Shown piece by piece: positions 24,602-33,577 of a DNA stretch of 64,000 bases. Source of the DNA: CAJBVW01 sp964457335 (GTDB lineage Bacteria; Myxococcota_A; UBA796; SXON01); the NCBI GenBank assembly GCA_964457335.1, contig CAYWGD010000025.1, positions 1 through 64,000 on the forward strand. Direction: 5' to 3'. The notes beneath the pieces are model-generated. The model saw only the letters and a program-made list of their open reading frames with translations. It did no database searches and was not told where the DNA came from. Each line of letters opens with the position of its first letter. The first letter of the stretch is position 1. A program made the translations under genes and the position numbers.

Positions 24602-27600
24602 GGACGCCGATGCTTCCCCTCCCGCTCGCGCTCGTCCTCGCCGCGCCCGCCTTCGCGGCGGACGGCGCCGTCGCCGAGGGCGGTCCGGCGGATCCCCAGG
24701 AATGGGCGTCTTTCCAGGACACGCTCGAACGCTACTCCCAGCGGATGAAGGAGTTCCAGTCCGACGCCCGCACGATCCTCGACGCCTACGAGGCCGAGGA
24801 GCGCGCGAAGATCTCGTCGAGCTACGGCAACGCCATCAAGCGCACCGAGGACTCCGAGGCGGCGCTGCGCCGCGTGGCCATCGCGCGGATCGAGGCCTTC
24901 CTCGCGAAGTACCCGACCTCCGAGCACACGCCGGACATGCTCTTCCGGCTGGCGGACCTCTACTTCGAGGAGACCGAGCTCACGTTCTCGGGGCAGATGG
25001 AGGAGTACGCCCGGCTGGAGGCCCAGCTCGAGCAGAACCCGACCATGGCGCTGCCGCCGCCGCCGCTCAAGGACTACACGCGGCCGATGGACCTCTACCG
25101 GAGGATCATCGCGAGCTATTCCGACTACGCGAACCTCGCGGACACCTACTACATGCTCGCGTGGTGCCTCTCGGCCCAGAACGGCGAGCAGTACGACCTC
25201 GACGCCGCGCGCGACGTGTACGCCACGATCGTCGAGCGCTTCCCGGGGTCGGCGTTCTCGAACGACGCGAACATGCGGCTCGGCGAGTACTACTTCGACC
25301 TCCCGGGCCCGCGTGACAACCCGACGGTCCACGTCGCCACGGCCATCAAGTACTACGAGGCGGTGCTCGCGGACGGCCCGAAGGGCCGCAACTACGACGA
25401 GTCCATCTACAAGCTCGGCTGGTCGCACTACAAGCTGAACCAGTACGACAAGGCGCTCGCCTACCTCGTCCAGCTGCTCGACTACAGCGACCAGCAGTTC
25501 CTCGAGACCGGCAAGATCTCGAACATGCGTCCGGAGGCGGTCGAGTACCTCGCCATCTCCTACGCCGACATCGCCGACCGACAGGGGCGGACCGCGGTGG
25601 AGGTCGCCACGGCGCACCTCAACCGGGTCGGCGACCGGAAGTGGCAGCACGAGGTCATCGAGCGGCTGGCGGAGATCCTGCTCCTGCAGGCCAAGTTCGA
25701 GGCCTCGATCGAGACCTACCGCTACCTCCAGCAGAAGTGGCCGCTCGACCCCGAGAACCCGGTCTACCAGTACGAGATCGCGCAGATCTACGGCGTGAAG
25801 ATGCCGCTCCGCGACCTCGACCGCTCGGCCGCGGCCATGAAGGAGCTGTCCGAGCGTTACACCGAGGGCACGCCCTGGTACAACGCCAACCGGGCCAACC
25901 CCGAGGCAATCGCCAAGGCGCGCGGGTACATCGAGACCTCCCTCGCCCAGGTGGCGACGAGCGAGCTCCAGAACGCCCAGCAGACGGGCAAGGTCGAGGA
26001 CTTCGCGCGCGCTGCGGCGAAGTACAAGGAGTTCCTCGACAAGTTCCCGTTCGCCGACGACTATGACACCTACGAGTGGTACTACGCCTACGCGCTGTTC
26101 GGCTCGAACCAGTTCCCGCAGGCGGAGAAGGCGTACGTCCAGATCCTGAAGAACAACCGGTCGATCTACCGGGACGGGGCGCGCTTCCAGCTGATGAAGT
26201 CCCGCGAGCAGATCGTGCTCGCGAAGTACGGGCAGCTCCTCGACGTCCCGCAGAACGCGACGATCGAGCGCACGGTCACGACGCCGTTCGGCGCGCAGGT
26301 CACCCGCTTCACGCTCTCCGATGAGCACAAGGCCTTCGTCGCGAGCTGCGACGACCTCTCGCAGCGCGAGTTCACGGACCCGGAGTGGGCGCCCACGCTC
26401 GAGCGCGATCGCGCCGCGTTGACCTACATCCCCGCCCAGATCTACTACAACCACGGCCAGTACGAGGAGGCGCGGGTGCGCCTCGAGAAGGTCATGCGGC
26501 TGTTCCCGACCACCGACGAGGCGGCCTACGCCGCGTCGCTCACGGTCGACAGCTACACGAAGGAAGGGGACCTCGCGAAGGTCGCCGAGCTGACCGTCAC
26601 CCTGGCCAACGTCGGCAAGCCCGGCGTGATCGACCAGCAGAAGTTCAAGGACATTCGGGAGCAGGCGAAGTTCAACCTCGCCGCCGAGTACATCAAGAAG
26701 GGGGATCGCTCCGCGGCCGCGCAGGCGTTCCTCGACTTCATGAAGGAATTCCCGAAGTCGCAGTACTACAAGGACGCGCTGTACAACGCCGCGAACAGCC
26801 TGGAGATCATCGGGCGGGCGGAGGAGTCCAACCGGCTCTTCGAGCGCTACCTCAACGAGTACCCGCAGGACGAGCGGTCGCGCGGCCTCTACTTCCGCAT
26901 CGCGGACAACTACTCGGCCACGCTGCAGCTCGAGAAGGCGATCCAGTACTACGAGCAGCTCGCGCGGCTGTTCCCGGACTACACCGACAGCCCCGCGGCG
27001 CTCTACAACGCCGCGTTCCTGCGCGTCGGGATCGGGGACCGCGCGGGAGCCGCCCGGGCGTTCGAGCGCTACGCGACCCAGTACCCGGGCGAGGCCGACG
27101 CCGAGGCCGCCTACTGGCGCGCCGGCGACCAGTGGGCCCTGGTCGGCGACAACGAGGCCCTCGACTTCTACCAGCGGTACACCAAGCGCTACCCGTCCGC
27201 GGACGGGAACCACCTCGTGGAGGCCTGGTACAAGATCGCCAAGATCTACGAGAAGCGCGGAGACAGCCGCCGCGCCGCCCAGGCCTGGAGCCAGGTGCAG
27301 GGCGCCTACGGCGCGAACGCCGGGGGCGGGCTGAACGCGCGCACCCGGAGCCTCGCGGCCGAGGGCGCGCTCAACCAGCTGATCGCCCGCTACGAGGCCT
27401 ACAAGACCGTGAAGTGGACGAACAGCGAGGCCAAGAACGTCGAGATCCTGACGAAGACGAAGGCGGAGGACCTCAAGGGCATCACCGAGGGGGCCGTCCA
27501 GCTCATCCAGACCTACCAGGACTACGAGACCGCCGCGGCGGCGCTCTACCTGCAGGGCATGGCCTTCTTCGCGTTCGCCGACATGGCCTACAGCATCCCG

Positions 27601-27963
27601 CCGCCCAAGGGGCTGAGCGAGGAAGAGCTCGTGATCTACACGGACACGATCGACCGCCAGTTCCGGCTCCCCTCGGAGGACCGCGGGAAGCAGCGCCTCG
27701 TCGCTGCCATCGAGAAGGCGAAGGGCGAGAAGCGCTGGTCGGAGTGGAACACGAAGGCGCTGGTGGCGCTGAACGAGCGCTACCCGAAGGAGTACCCGGC
27801 GGAGCGCAAGGAGACGCGCGGCACGGCGGGTAGCGCCCCGTTGCCCTTCGCGGGCCCCGAGTCGCTCTCCGTCGAGGCGGGCGCCGCCGAGCCGGCCCCC
27901 ACCGAGCCGGCGCCGACCGCTCCGGCCCCCACCGCTCCGCTCACCCCGGGAGGTGGCCAGTGA
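24598..27963 (+). CDS. Large TPR protein, GltD/AgmU-like
   Basis: 1121 residues, signal peptide ending AFAADG. At least ten TPR-like units are spread along the chain (for example AFLAKYPTSEHTPDMLFRLA, SIETYRYLQQKWPLDPENPV, AAQAFLDFMKEFPKSQYYKD, LFERYLNEYPQDERSRGLYF). The tail is a Pro/Ala/Thr repeat (EPAPTEPAPTAPAPTAP). The length, periplasmic targeting and the position directly before a TPR lipoprotein match GltD/AgmU of the Myxococcus gliding machine, where it is a periplasmic scaffold. It is coupled at both ends (ATGA upstream, GTGA downstream). Gliding itself is not proven for this organism. Confidence 0.75.
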   Translation: MRTPMLPLPLALVLAAPAFAADGAVAEGGPADPQEWASFQDTLERYSQRMKEFQSDARTILDAYEAEERAKISSSYGNAIKRTEDSEAALRRVAIARIEAFLAKYPTSEHTPDMLFRLADLYFEETELTFSGQMEEYARLEAQLEQNPTMALPPPPLKDYTRPMDLYRRIIASYSDYANLADTYYMLAWCLSAQNGEQYDLDAARDVYATIVERFPGSAFSNDANMRLGEYYFDLPGPRDNPTVHVATAIKYYEAVLADGPKGRNYDESIYKLGWSHYKLNQYDKALAYLVQLLDYSDQQFLETGKISNMRPEAVEYLAISYADIADRQGRTAVEVATAHLNRVGDRKWQHEVIERLAEILLLQAKFEASIETYRYLQQKWPLDPENPVYQYEIAQIYGVKMPLRDLDRSAAAMKELSERYTEGTPWYNANRANPEAIAKARGYIETSLAQVATSELQNAQQTGKVEDFARAAAKYKEFLDKFPFADDYDTYEWYYAYALFGSNQFPQAEKAYVQILKNNRSIYRDGARFQLMKSREQIVLAKYGQLLDVPQNATIERTVTTPFGAQVTRFTLSDEHKAFVASCDDLSQREFTDPEWAPTLERDRAALTYIPAQIYYNHGQYEEARVRLEKVMRLFPTTDEAAYAASLTVDSYTKEGDLAKVAELTVTLANVGKPGVIDQQKFKDIREQAKFNLAAEYIKKGDRSAAAQAFLDFMKEFPKSQYYKDALYNAANSLEIIGRAEESNRLFERYLNEYPQDERSRGLYFRIADNYSATLQLEKAIQYYEQLARLFPDYTDSPAALYNAAFLRVGIGDRAGAARAFERYATQYPGEADAEAAYWRAGDQWALVGDNEALDFYQRYTKRYPSADGNHLVEAWYKIAKIYEKRGDSRRAAQAWSQVQGAYGANAGGGLNARTRSLAAEGALNQLIARYEAYKTVKWTNSEAKNVEILTKTKAEDLKGITEGAVQLIQTYQDYETAAAALYLQGMAFFAFADMAYSIPPPKGLSEEELVIYTDTIDRQFRLPSEDRGKQRLVAAIEKAKGEKRWSEWNTKALVALNERYPKEYPAERKETRGTAGSAPLPFAGPESLSVEAGAAEPAPTEPAPTAPAPTAPLTPGGGQ

Positions 27964-29387
27964 CCTCGCGCGTCCTGCTCCTGGCGCTCCTCGCCGCCTG
28001 CGGGCCGAAGACGGGCCTTACCACCGCGCCCGCGGCCGCTCCTCCCCCCGCGCCGGTGCCGGCGCCGGTCGAGGCGGCTCCCACCCCCGCTCCCGTCGCG
28101 GAGACGCCGCCCGCAGCCACCGCGGGCACGGCGGCCGCCACGCCCGCGGAACAGCCCGTCGAGGCGCCGAGCCCGGACCGCGCGCTCATGCGCCAGGTCA
28201 ACGAGGCCGCGGCCATGCTCACGACCGGCGACTCCTCGCGTGCCCGGCGCGCGATCGAGCTGCTCCAGGCCAAGCTGGTCGAGCACCCCGACGTTGCCGC
28301 GATCCACTACAACATCGGCGTCGCCCACCAGCTGCTCGGCGAGCAGGCGGAGGCGCGCAAGGCGTGGACGCGGGCCACGGAGGTCGACCCGACCTTCGCG
28401 AAGGCCTGGGTGAACCTGGGCGTGCTCAGCGCCGCCACGGGTCGCCTCGACCTCGCGCTCGCGAGCTTCCAGGCCGGCATCCGCTACAACCCGTCGAACA
28501 TCGATCTGCGCGTCGCCACCATCGGCGCGCTGCGCCAGCTCAAGCGCTACGACGAGGCGATCGCCGAGGCGAAGGCCGCGCTGTTCATCAACAGCAAGGC
28601 CATCCCCATCTACAACGACCTCGCGATGGTGTACCTGGACACCGGCCGCTACGATCTCGCGCGGTTCACGCTCCAGAAGGCCCTCGTCGACATCGACGGC
28701 GCCAAGGGCAACGCGCGCCTGCACGCGGTCCTGGGCGAGGTCTACTACCGCCTCGGCTACACGGCCGACGCGGTGCAGAGCTTCCAGAAGTCGCTCGAGC
28801 TCGATCCCTACCAGCTCTCCGCGCTCCTGTACCTGGCCGGGTACTACATGGACAACCGGAGCTGGACCGACGCGACGCCCCTGCTCGAGCGGGCGCTCAA
28901 GGTCGCCCCGAACGACGCCGGCGTGCACCTCAACCTCGGCATCAGCTACCGCGGCGAGGGGCGCTACGAGGACGCGAAGCGGGCCTATTCCGAAGCCTTG
29001 CGGCTCCGTCCGCAGGACCCGGAGCCCTACAGGAACCTCGCGGTCCTGTACGGGGATTACATGAAGGCCTACGATGCCGCCCTCCAGTCCATCGAGGACT
29101 ACCGCCGCGCGGGCGGTGGCCCCGCCTCCGAGCTCGACGCCTGGATCACCTCCATCAAGAAGGAGCAGGAGCGCATCGAGAAGCAGCGCCTGCGCGAGGA
29201 GCGGCAGCGCAAGGAGGAGGAGGCGCGTCGCAAGCAGGAGGGGGGTGGGCTCTTCGGCTCGCCCGACGCCCCGGCGGCCGGCGGCGCCCCCGCGCCCGAT
29301 CCTGGCTCCGCGCCGGCTCCCGCGCCCAGCCCCGCGCCGGCGCCCAGCCCCGAGCCGGCTCCCGCTCCGGCCCCGAGCCCCTGGTGA
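27960..29387 (+). CDS. TPR lipoprotein, GltE/AglT-like
   Basis: 475 residues with signal MTSRVLLLALLAAC, lipobox LAAC (Cys 14). A 60-residue Ala/Pro linker leads to about nine TPRs (85-400), such as NIGVAHQLLGEQAEARKAW, VNLGVLSAATGRLDLALASF and LNLGISYRGEGRYEDAKRAY. The C-terminus is a charged coiled coil (KKEQERIEKQRLREERQR) and a Pro/Ala/Ser-rich tail. GltE in Myxococcus is an outer-membrane TPR lipoprotein in the same position after GltD. The GTG start overlaps the preceding stop. Confidence 0.78.
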   Translation: MTSRVLLLALLAACGPKTGLTTAPAAAPPPAPVPAPVEAAPTPAPVAETPPAATAGTAAATPAEQPVEAPSPDRALMRQVNEAAAMLTTGDSSRARRAIELLQAKLVEHPDVAAIHYNIGVAHQLLGEQAEARKAWTRATEVDPTFAKAWVNLGVLSAATGRLDLALASFQAGIRYNPSNIDLRVATIGALRQLKRYDEAIAEAKAALFINSKAIPIYNDLAMVYLDTGRYDLARFTLQKALVDIDGAKGNARLHAVLGEVYYRLGYTADAVQSFQKSLELDPYQLSALLYLAGYYMDNRSWTDATPLLERALKVAPNDAGVHLNLGISYRGEGRYEDAKRAYSEALRLRPQDPEPYRNLAVLYGDYMKAYDAALQSIEDYRRAGGGPASELDAWITSIKKEQERIEKQRLREERQRKEEEARRKQEGGGLFGSPDAPAAGGAPAPDPGSAPAPAPSPAPAPSPEPAPAPAPSPW

Positions 29388-29395
29388 GGTGGACC

Positions 29396-29629
29396 ATGTC
29401 GTTCAAGAAGCTGCTCGGCTCCATCCTCGTGATCGGCGCGCTGCTGCCCGCCTCGGCGGCGGCGCAGCAGGCGTTCACGTTCAAGGAGACGAACGTCGTC
29501 GGGAAGATCCAGAAGCCCGAGATCCAGATCCTCATCACGAAGCAGAACCTGACGCCGAAGTACGATCTCGAGCTGCGGGAGAGCTTCCTGCCGAAGATCG
29601 TCGAGTCGGTCGACCAGAAGCCGTTCTGA
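29396..29629 (+). CDS. Small exported protein, GltF-position
   Basis: 77 residues: signal peptide MSFKKLLGSILVIGALLPAS then a mature part of about 53 residues with KETNVVGKIQKPEIQILITK and SFLPKIVESVDQKPF. ATG at 29396 with GAGGTGG upstream, 8 bases after the TPR lipoprotein stop. In Myxococcus a small protein gene, gltF, lies after gltE; this one holds that place and resembles small conserved proteins annotated near gliding genes in myxobacteria. Orthology is only inferred from position and size. A hairpin follows its stop. Confidence 0.7.
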   Translation: MSFKKLLGSILVIGALLPASAAAQQAFTFKETNVVGKIQKPEIQILITKQNLTPKYDLELRESFLPKIVESVDQKPF

Positions 29630-29634
29630 CGACG

Positions 29635-29652
29635 CCCGCCGCAGCCGGCGGG
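29635..29652 (+). terminator. Hairpin between scaffold genes and motor genes
   Basis: A 7 bp perfect stem CCCGCCG/CGGCGGG with a 4 base loop begins five bases after the stop of the small exported protein. There is no U-tract. It divides the operon into an upstream TPR part and a downstream motor part and may lower expression of the latter relative to the former. Confidence 0.4.
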
Positions 29653-29759
29653 GTCGATCCCGGAGCGGGGGGCGACGGCCCCTCGCGACGGGGGAGCGGT
29701 CGCGGGGGCGAGGTGCTCCGACCCGCGGCCGGCCTTGGAGCACGCACGGGGAGGCGCGC

Positions 29760-30431
29760 ATGAACATCGCGGACGCGTTCCGCGAGGGCGGGATCTTCAT
29801 GTGGTTCATCCTGCTCTGCGCGGTGGTGGGCGCGTCGCTGGCCCTCGAGCGCTTCTTCTACGTGTTCTACCGGGCGGGGATCAACGCGCCGGCCTTCATG
29901 GCGCAGGTGCAGCGCGCGGTCCTCGACGGCAACGTCGACCAGGCGATCCGGCTCTGCAACGTCGAGCCGAGCGCGGCGCTCCCCCGGGTGCTCAAGGCCG
30001 GGCTCGTGCGCGCCAACCGTCCGGAGGCCGAGATCCGCGACGCGATGGAGGAGGAGGAGCTCGAGATCTACCCCCTCGTGAGCAAGCGGATCGCCTACCT
30101 CCCGATGATCGCGAACGTGTCGACGTTGCTCGGGCTCCTCGGCACCATCCAGGGCCTGATCATGTCCTTCCACGCCGTCAGCGACGCGACCGCCGCGGCG
30201 CGATCCACGGCGCTGGCCCAGGGCATCGCCGTGGCGATGTACACGACGTTCTTCGGGCTCCTCGTGTCGATCCCGCTGCTGGTCTTCCACAGCGTCATCG
30301 CCTCCCGCGCCAACGCCGTGCTCGACGAGATCGACCACCACGCGCTGAAGCTGGTGAACCTGCTCAACGCGACACGGCAGCGCACGGGCTCCCACGGCGG
30401 CGGTGCCCCCGTGCTGCCCTTCCCGTCGTAG
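29760..30431 (+). CDS. MotA/TolQ/ExbB proton channel subunit, AglR-like
   Basis: 223 residues with three membrane segments (about 12-32, 110-135, 155-180) and the family's long cytoplasmic loop. The core reads MIANVSTLLGLLGTIQGLIMSF, the standard TolQ/ExbB pore helix with the conserved Thr and Gly, and ALAQGIAVAMYTTFFGLLVSIP for the third helix. It forms the pentameric channel around a dimer of ExbD-like subunits, which are encoded immediately downstream. In Myxococcus AglR is the equivalent part of the gliding motor AglRQS. A 130 base gap precedes it. Confidence 0.92.
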   Translation: MNIADAFREGGIFMWFILLCAVVGASLALERFFYVFYRAGINAPAFMAQVQRAVLDGNVDQAIRLCNVEPSAALPRVLKAGLVRANRPEAEIRDAMEEEELEIYPLVSKRIAYLPMIANVSTLLGLLGTIQGLIMSFHAVSDATAAARSTALAQGIAVAMYTTFFGLLVSIPLLVFHSVIASRANAVLDEIDHHALKLVNLLNATRQRTGSHGGGAPVLPFPS

Positions 30432-30437
30432 GCCGGG

Positions 30438-30926
30438 ATGGCGCGCCGGCGGGTCGAGACGAGCGCAGAGCTGGACGTCATCCCGGTGATGAGCCTGATC
30501 GTCCACCTCATCCCCATGCTGCTGCTCTCCGTGCGCTTCCTGACGCTCTCGCAGGTCGAGGCGAAGGGCCCGCTCCTGCCCACCACGACAGCGCCTTCGG
30601 ACGAGGCGTACGCGGAACAGGAGCGTGATGTCGTGTCGGTGCGCATCACGACGGACGGCTTCGTCGTGGGCGGCGACGGCGCGGCGGACCCCCGCGTACC
30701 GTGCCGGGGGCCCTGCACCCCCGACACCTACGACTACGACGCGCTGCGCCGCTCGATGGTCGCCGCGAAGCGCCTCCACCCCACGGAGACGCGGGTGGTC
30801 GTCGCCCCCGAGCCGGCCGTCGCCTACGACGTGATGGTGCGGGTGATCGAGGCGGCCCGGGCAGACGGCGAGCAGGCCCTGTTCCCCGTCCCGCTCATCG
30901 CGGCGGGCAAGGGCGAGGGGCCCTGA
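30438..30926 (+). CDS. ExbD/TolR-like motor subunit lacking the channel Asp
   Basis: 162 residues: one N-terminal membrane segment (about 18-38) and a periplasmic domain. In ExbD and TolR the segment reads like NVTPLVDVMLVLL with an essential proton-carrying Asp. Here the aligned text is DVIPVMSLIVHLIPMLLL, with Ser where the Asp should be. The periplasmic part contains a short Cys-bounded insert (CRGPC) and the usual VVAPEPAVAYDVMVRVIEAA. It starts 6 bases after the channel gene and overlaps the next one by TGATG, so the three form one complex. Confidence 0.82.
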   Translation: MARRRVETSAELDVIPVMSLIVHLIPMLLLSVRFLTLSQVEAKGPLLPTTTAPSDEAYAEQERDVVSVRITTDGFVVGGDGAADPRVPCRGPCTPDTYDYDALRRSMVAAKRLHPTETRVVVAPEPAVAYDVMVRVIEAARADGEQALFPVPLIAAGKGEGP

Positions 30927-31429
30927 TGCGGAAGCGGACCCGCCTGGGCGCGCGGCGGCCGCGGGTGCCGGTGAGCGCGCCGTTCATGATCACGTCGATG
31001 CTCGACATGTTCACCATCATCCTGGTGTTCCTGTTGAACTTCCTCGATCCGGCGAACGAGTCCGACGCCGACATCGCCCTCCCCGAGGCCGCGGTCGACG
31101 TGGCGGTGGGGGAGGGGACCGTGCTGACGGTGACCCGCGATCGCGTCCTGGTGGACGGCGTCGAGGTGCTCCGGCTCGTCGACGGACGCCTCCCGTCCGA
31201 CACGCCGCGCACCGGCCGGCGCATCGATCTCGTGCACGAGCGCCTCGCCGCGGCCGCCAACGCGGCGGCGGTAAGCGGGAAGAAAGCAGAAGGAGAGGCC
31301 GCCAACGCCGCGCTCGCCGTGCACTGCGACCGGGCGGTTCCGTTCTCGGTGCTGGGAGAGCTACTCTACACGGCAGGGCAGGCTGGCTTCGGCCAGTTCC
31401 GCTTTGTCGTGATCAGCGACGCCGGCTAA
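30926..31429 (+). CDS. ExbD/TolR-like motor subunit with channel Asp
   Basis: 167 residues. The single membrane segment (about 20-42) contains MITSMLDMFTIILVFLL; the Asp sits at the proton-carrying position, unlike its partner upstream. The periplasmic part ends PFSVLGELLYTAGQAGFGQFRFVVISDAG, the typical ExbD C-terminal fold. With the TolQ-like channel and the Asp-less subunit it completes a one-channel, two-ExbD set like AglR-AglQ-AglS. ATG shares a base with the preceding stop. Confidence 0.88.
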   Translation: MRKRTRLGARRPRVPVSAPFMITSMLDMFTIILVFLLNFLDPANESDADIALPEAAVDVAVGEGTVLTVTRDRVLVDGVEVLRLVDGRLPSDTPRTGRRIDLVHERLAAAANAAAVSGKKAEGEAANAALAVHCDRAVPFSVLGELLYTAGQAGFGQFRFVVISDAG

Positions 31430-31497
31430 TCAGCGGATGCCGTGAACCCCTCGCGCGCGCCGTTGTCCGTATCCTCCACTCCCCCGAGGCCCCCCGC

Positions 31498-32844
31498 ATG
31501 AGCGCCACGGCTGCCCAGACCGCCCAGAAGGCCGTCCCCAAGGTCCTTCGGATCGGCATCGCCCAGGACGGCAAGATCGCCCAGGAAAAGCTGATGAAGA
31601 TGGGCGAGACCGTCACGGTCGGGGAGAACCCGCGGAACAGCTTCGTCATCACCGGGACCAAGCTCCCGCCGCGGTTCGAGCTCTTCGTCGCGCGCGGCGA
31701 CAGCTACGTGCTGCAGGTGCCCGAGTGGGTCGAGGGCAAGATCTCCTGGAAGGACGGGATCCGCGGCCTCGACGAGCTCCGCGGTCGCGGAGAGTCGGTC
31801 AAGAAGGGCGACATCCACGTCTACCAGCTGAACGAGAACGTGCGCGGCAAGGTGACGATCGGCGGGGCCACGGTCCTGTTCCAGTTCGTCCCGGCGCCGC
31901 CGGAGCCCGTGCGCGCCGTCTCGGCCGCCGACTTCCGCCCGCGCTTCTGGGATGACGAGGATCCGCTCTTCCAGGGGCTCCTGGGCGTCTTCTCGCTCGT
32001 GGCCGCGGCCTTCATGGCCTGGGTCTACACCACGCCGCCGCGGGAGCGCGTCGACCTCGACGCCGTCGCGGACGCGGTCGACCTCGTCGTCGACCGGAAG
32101 ATCGAGCGCATCGAGATCATCGAGGACCAGCCGGGGGATCAGCCGTCCGAGGCGAAGGCCGAGGCGAAGGCCGAGACCAAGGCGGAGTCGAAGTCCGAGG
32201 GGAAGGCCGAGACGAAGGCCGATCGGCCGCCCACGGAGGACTCCGTGCGCCAGCGCTCGCTCCTCCTGCAGGTCATCGGCACCTCCGGCAACGCCGCCGG
32301 GGAAGACGCCGTCGCCGACCTCATCGGCGACGACGCCGCCGCCATGGCCGGCCTCGACCGCGCGCTCGCCGGCGTGTCCGGCGTGCAGCAGGCGGACGCG
32401 GGCAACATCGGCAGCGCCCGGGCGGGCTCCGGTGGCGGCCGCGGCGACGCGACGGTGGGCATCGGCATCGCCACGGGCGGGAACGCCAAGGTCGGCACCA
32501 GCACCGGTACGGTGAAGGTGAAGGCCAAGGTCGTCACCGAGAAGGAAGACGTGGACGTCGAGGAGGGCGACGCGGGGAACATCGCCGCGGTCGTCCGGAA
32601 GAGCCAGGGCCGCATCATCAGCTGCCTCGAGCAGTCGCTGAAGGCGAACCCGGGCACCAACGGCCGCGTCTCCGTCGGCTGGAGCATCGTCCAGGGCAAG
32701 GTGACGGAGGCGCGCCTCGTCAAGAACACGACGGGTGACGACGCGCTGGGCAAGTGCGTGGTGACCGCGGTGCGCAGCTTCCGCTTCGATCCTGGGCTCA
32801 CCGCCGAAGTCGCGGAGTTCCCCTGGGTCGTGTCCGGCCAGTGA
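31498..32844 (+). CDS. FHA-TM-TonB-like protein, GltG/PglI-like
   Basis: 448 residues. Residues 15-130 read as an FHA-type beta domain in the cytoplasm (LRIGIAQDGKIAQEKL, VTVGENPRNSFVI, RGDSYVL). One membrane helix (158-177) crosses the inner membrane. The periplasmic side has a Lys/Glu/Ala-rich stalk (about 217-243), a Gly-rich segment and a C-terminal 80-residue TonB-like domain of AgmX/PglI type, with the two Cys in IISCLEQSL and LGKCVVTAV and the SFRFDPG strand. This is the domain order of GltG in the Myxococcus gliding complex, where such proteins link the motor to the outer membrane. It follows the motor genes after 68 bases. Confidence 0.82.
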   Translation: MSATAAQTAQKAVPKVLRIGIAQDGKIAQEKLMKMGETVTVGENPRNSFVITGTKLPPRFELFVARGDSYVLQVPEWVEGKISWKDGIRGLDELRGRGESVKKGDIHVYQLNENVRGKVTIGGATVLFQFVPAPPEPVRAVSAADFRPRFWDDEDPLFQGLLGVFSLVAAAFMAWVYTTPPRERVDLDAVADAVDLVVDRKIERIEIIEDQPGDQPSEAKAEAKAETKAESKSEGKAETKADRPPTEDSVRQRSLLLQVIGTSGNAAGEDAVADLIGDDAAAMAGLDRALAGVSGVQQADAGNIGSARAGSGGGRGDATVGIGIATGGNAKVGTSTGTVKVKAKVVTEKEDVDVEEGDAGNIAAVVRKSQGRIISCLEQSLKANPGTNGRVSVGWSIVQGKVTEARLVKNTTGDDALGKCVVTAVRSFRFDPGLTAEVAEFPWVVSGQ

Positions 32845-32920
32845 CGCGCGCCTTGCTTTTGTCGGGCGTGGCCAGGGGGCACCGGGTATGATCGGCTCCG
32901 TACCGTACCTGGAGCACCGC

Positions 32921-33463
32921 ATGCGCCGCATCGTCGCGCTCGCCGCCGTCCTCGGATCCCTCGTCGCCAGCCCGGCGTTCGCCCAGGAGACGGGCGTGTC
33001 GGGCGAGCTCGAGCAGTCCGCCACGACCACGCCCCGCGAGAAGACCGAGTTCGCCGACGGCGCGCTCGCCGAGATCGAGGCTGCGGTGAAGACCGTCGAG
33101 GGCCTCCTCAAGGACGCGGAGAGCGCCAAGGACAAGAACGCGGAGGTCATCGAGTGCCTCACGCGCAAGCTCACGCCGATGCGCGCGCTGCTCGAGGTCT
33201 CTCGGCAGTCGAGCAACACCATGAAGCAGTTCCTGGCGTCCAACGACACGGTCCACGCCGACCAGGAATTCCGCAAGGTCGCGGTCGCGCTGACGAAGTC
33301 GCGCGAATTCCTGGCGGAAGCCCAGGCTTGTGTGGGTGACACGGGCGTCGAGCGCGGGGATTCCTCCGCGACGCTGACGGACGGCGGCGAGAACAACGTC
33401 GACGAGACGGATGTGCCGCCGATCGACGACATCGAGGAAATCCCGGACGGCACCGAGAATTGA
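32921..33463 (+). CDS. Exported helical acidic protein
   Basis: 180 residues. ATG at 32921 with GGAG 7 bases before it starts a signal peptide ending SPAFAQE. The mature part is predicted helical from about 50 to 140 (a likely two- or three-helix bundle with Cys 80ish and Cys 142ish) and ends in a very acidic tail (DETDVPPIDDIEEIPDGTEN). I do not recognise the family. It lies between the GltG-like protein and the outer-membrane barrel, which suggests a periplasmic accessory of the same machine. A TATGAT -10-like hexamer at 32887 lacks a -35. Confidence 0.7.
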   Translation: MRRIVALAAVLGSLVASPAFAQETGVSGELEQSATTTPREKTEFADGALAEIEAAVKTVEGLLKDAESAKDKNAEVIECLTRKLTPMRALLEVSRQSSNTMKQFLASNDTVHADQEFRKVAVALTKSREFLAEAQACVGDTGVERGDSSATLTDGGENNVDETDVPPIDDIEEIPDGTEN

Positions 33464-33466
33464 GAG

Positions 33467-33487
33467 GGAGGCGCAATCGGCGCCTCC
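33467..33487 (+). terminator. Hairpin after exported helical protein
   Basis: GGAGGCGC (33467-33474) pairs perfectly with GCGCCTCC (33480-33487) over a 5 base loop, starting four bases after the stop. Only two T follow. It may terminate the upstream operon before the barrel gene. Confidence 0.5.
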
Positions 33488-33577
33488 TTGCGGGGGGTGC
33501 CCTGGCAGGGCATGTTTCGCGCGCTGTGTTGTTCGCGGCGTCGCGTCATTGAACGAGCTGTGTAGAGGCGGGTGAGG

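Noticed and set aside
24199..27213. A 1004-codon minus-strand frame opposite the TPR genes
   Set aside because: Its composition (Leu/Val/Arg/His rich with no domain) is that of an antisense shadow, and the plus strand has TPRs, signal peptide and coupled starts.
32864..32892. Promoter before the exported helical protein
   Set aside because: TATGAT at 32887-32892 is a good -10, but no -35 is found at 15-18 bases upstream.
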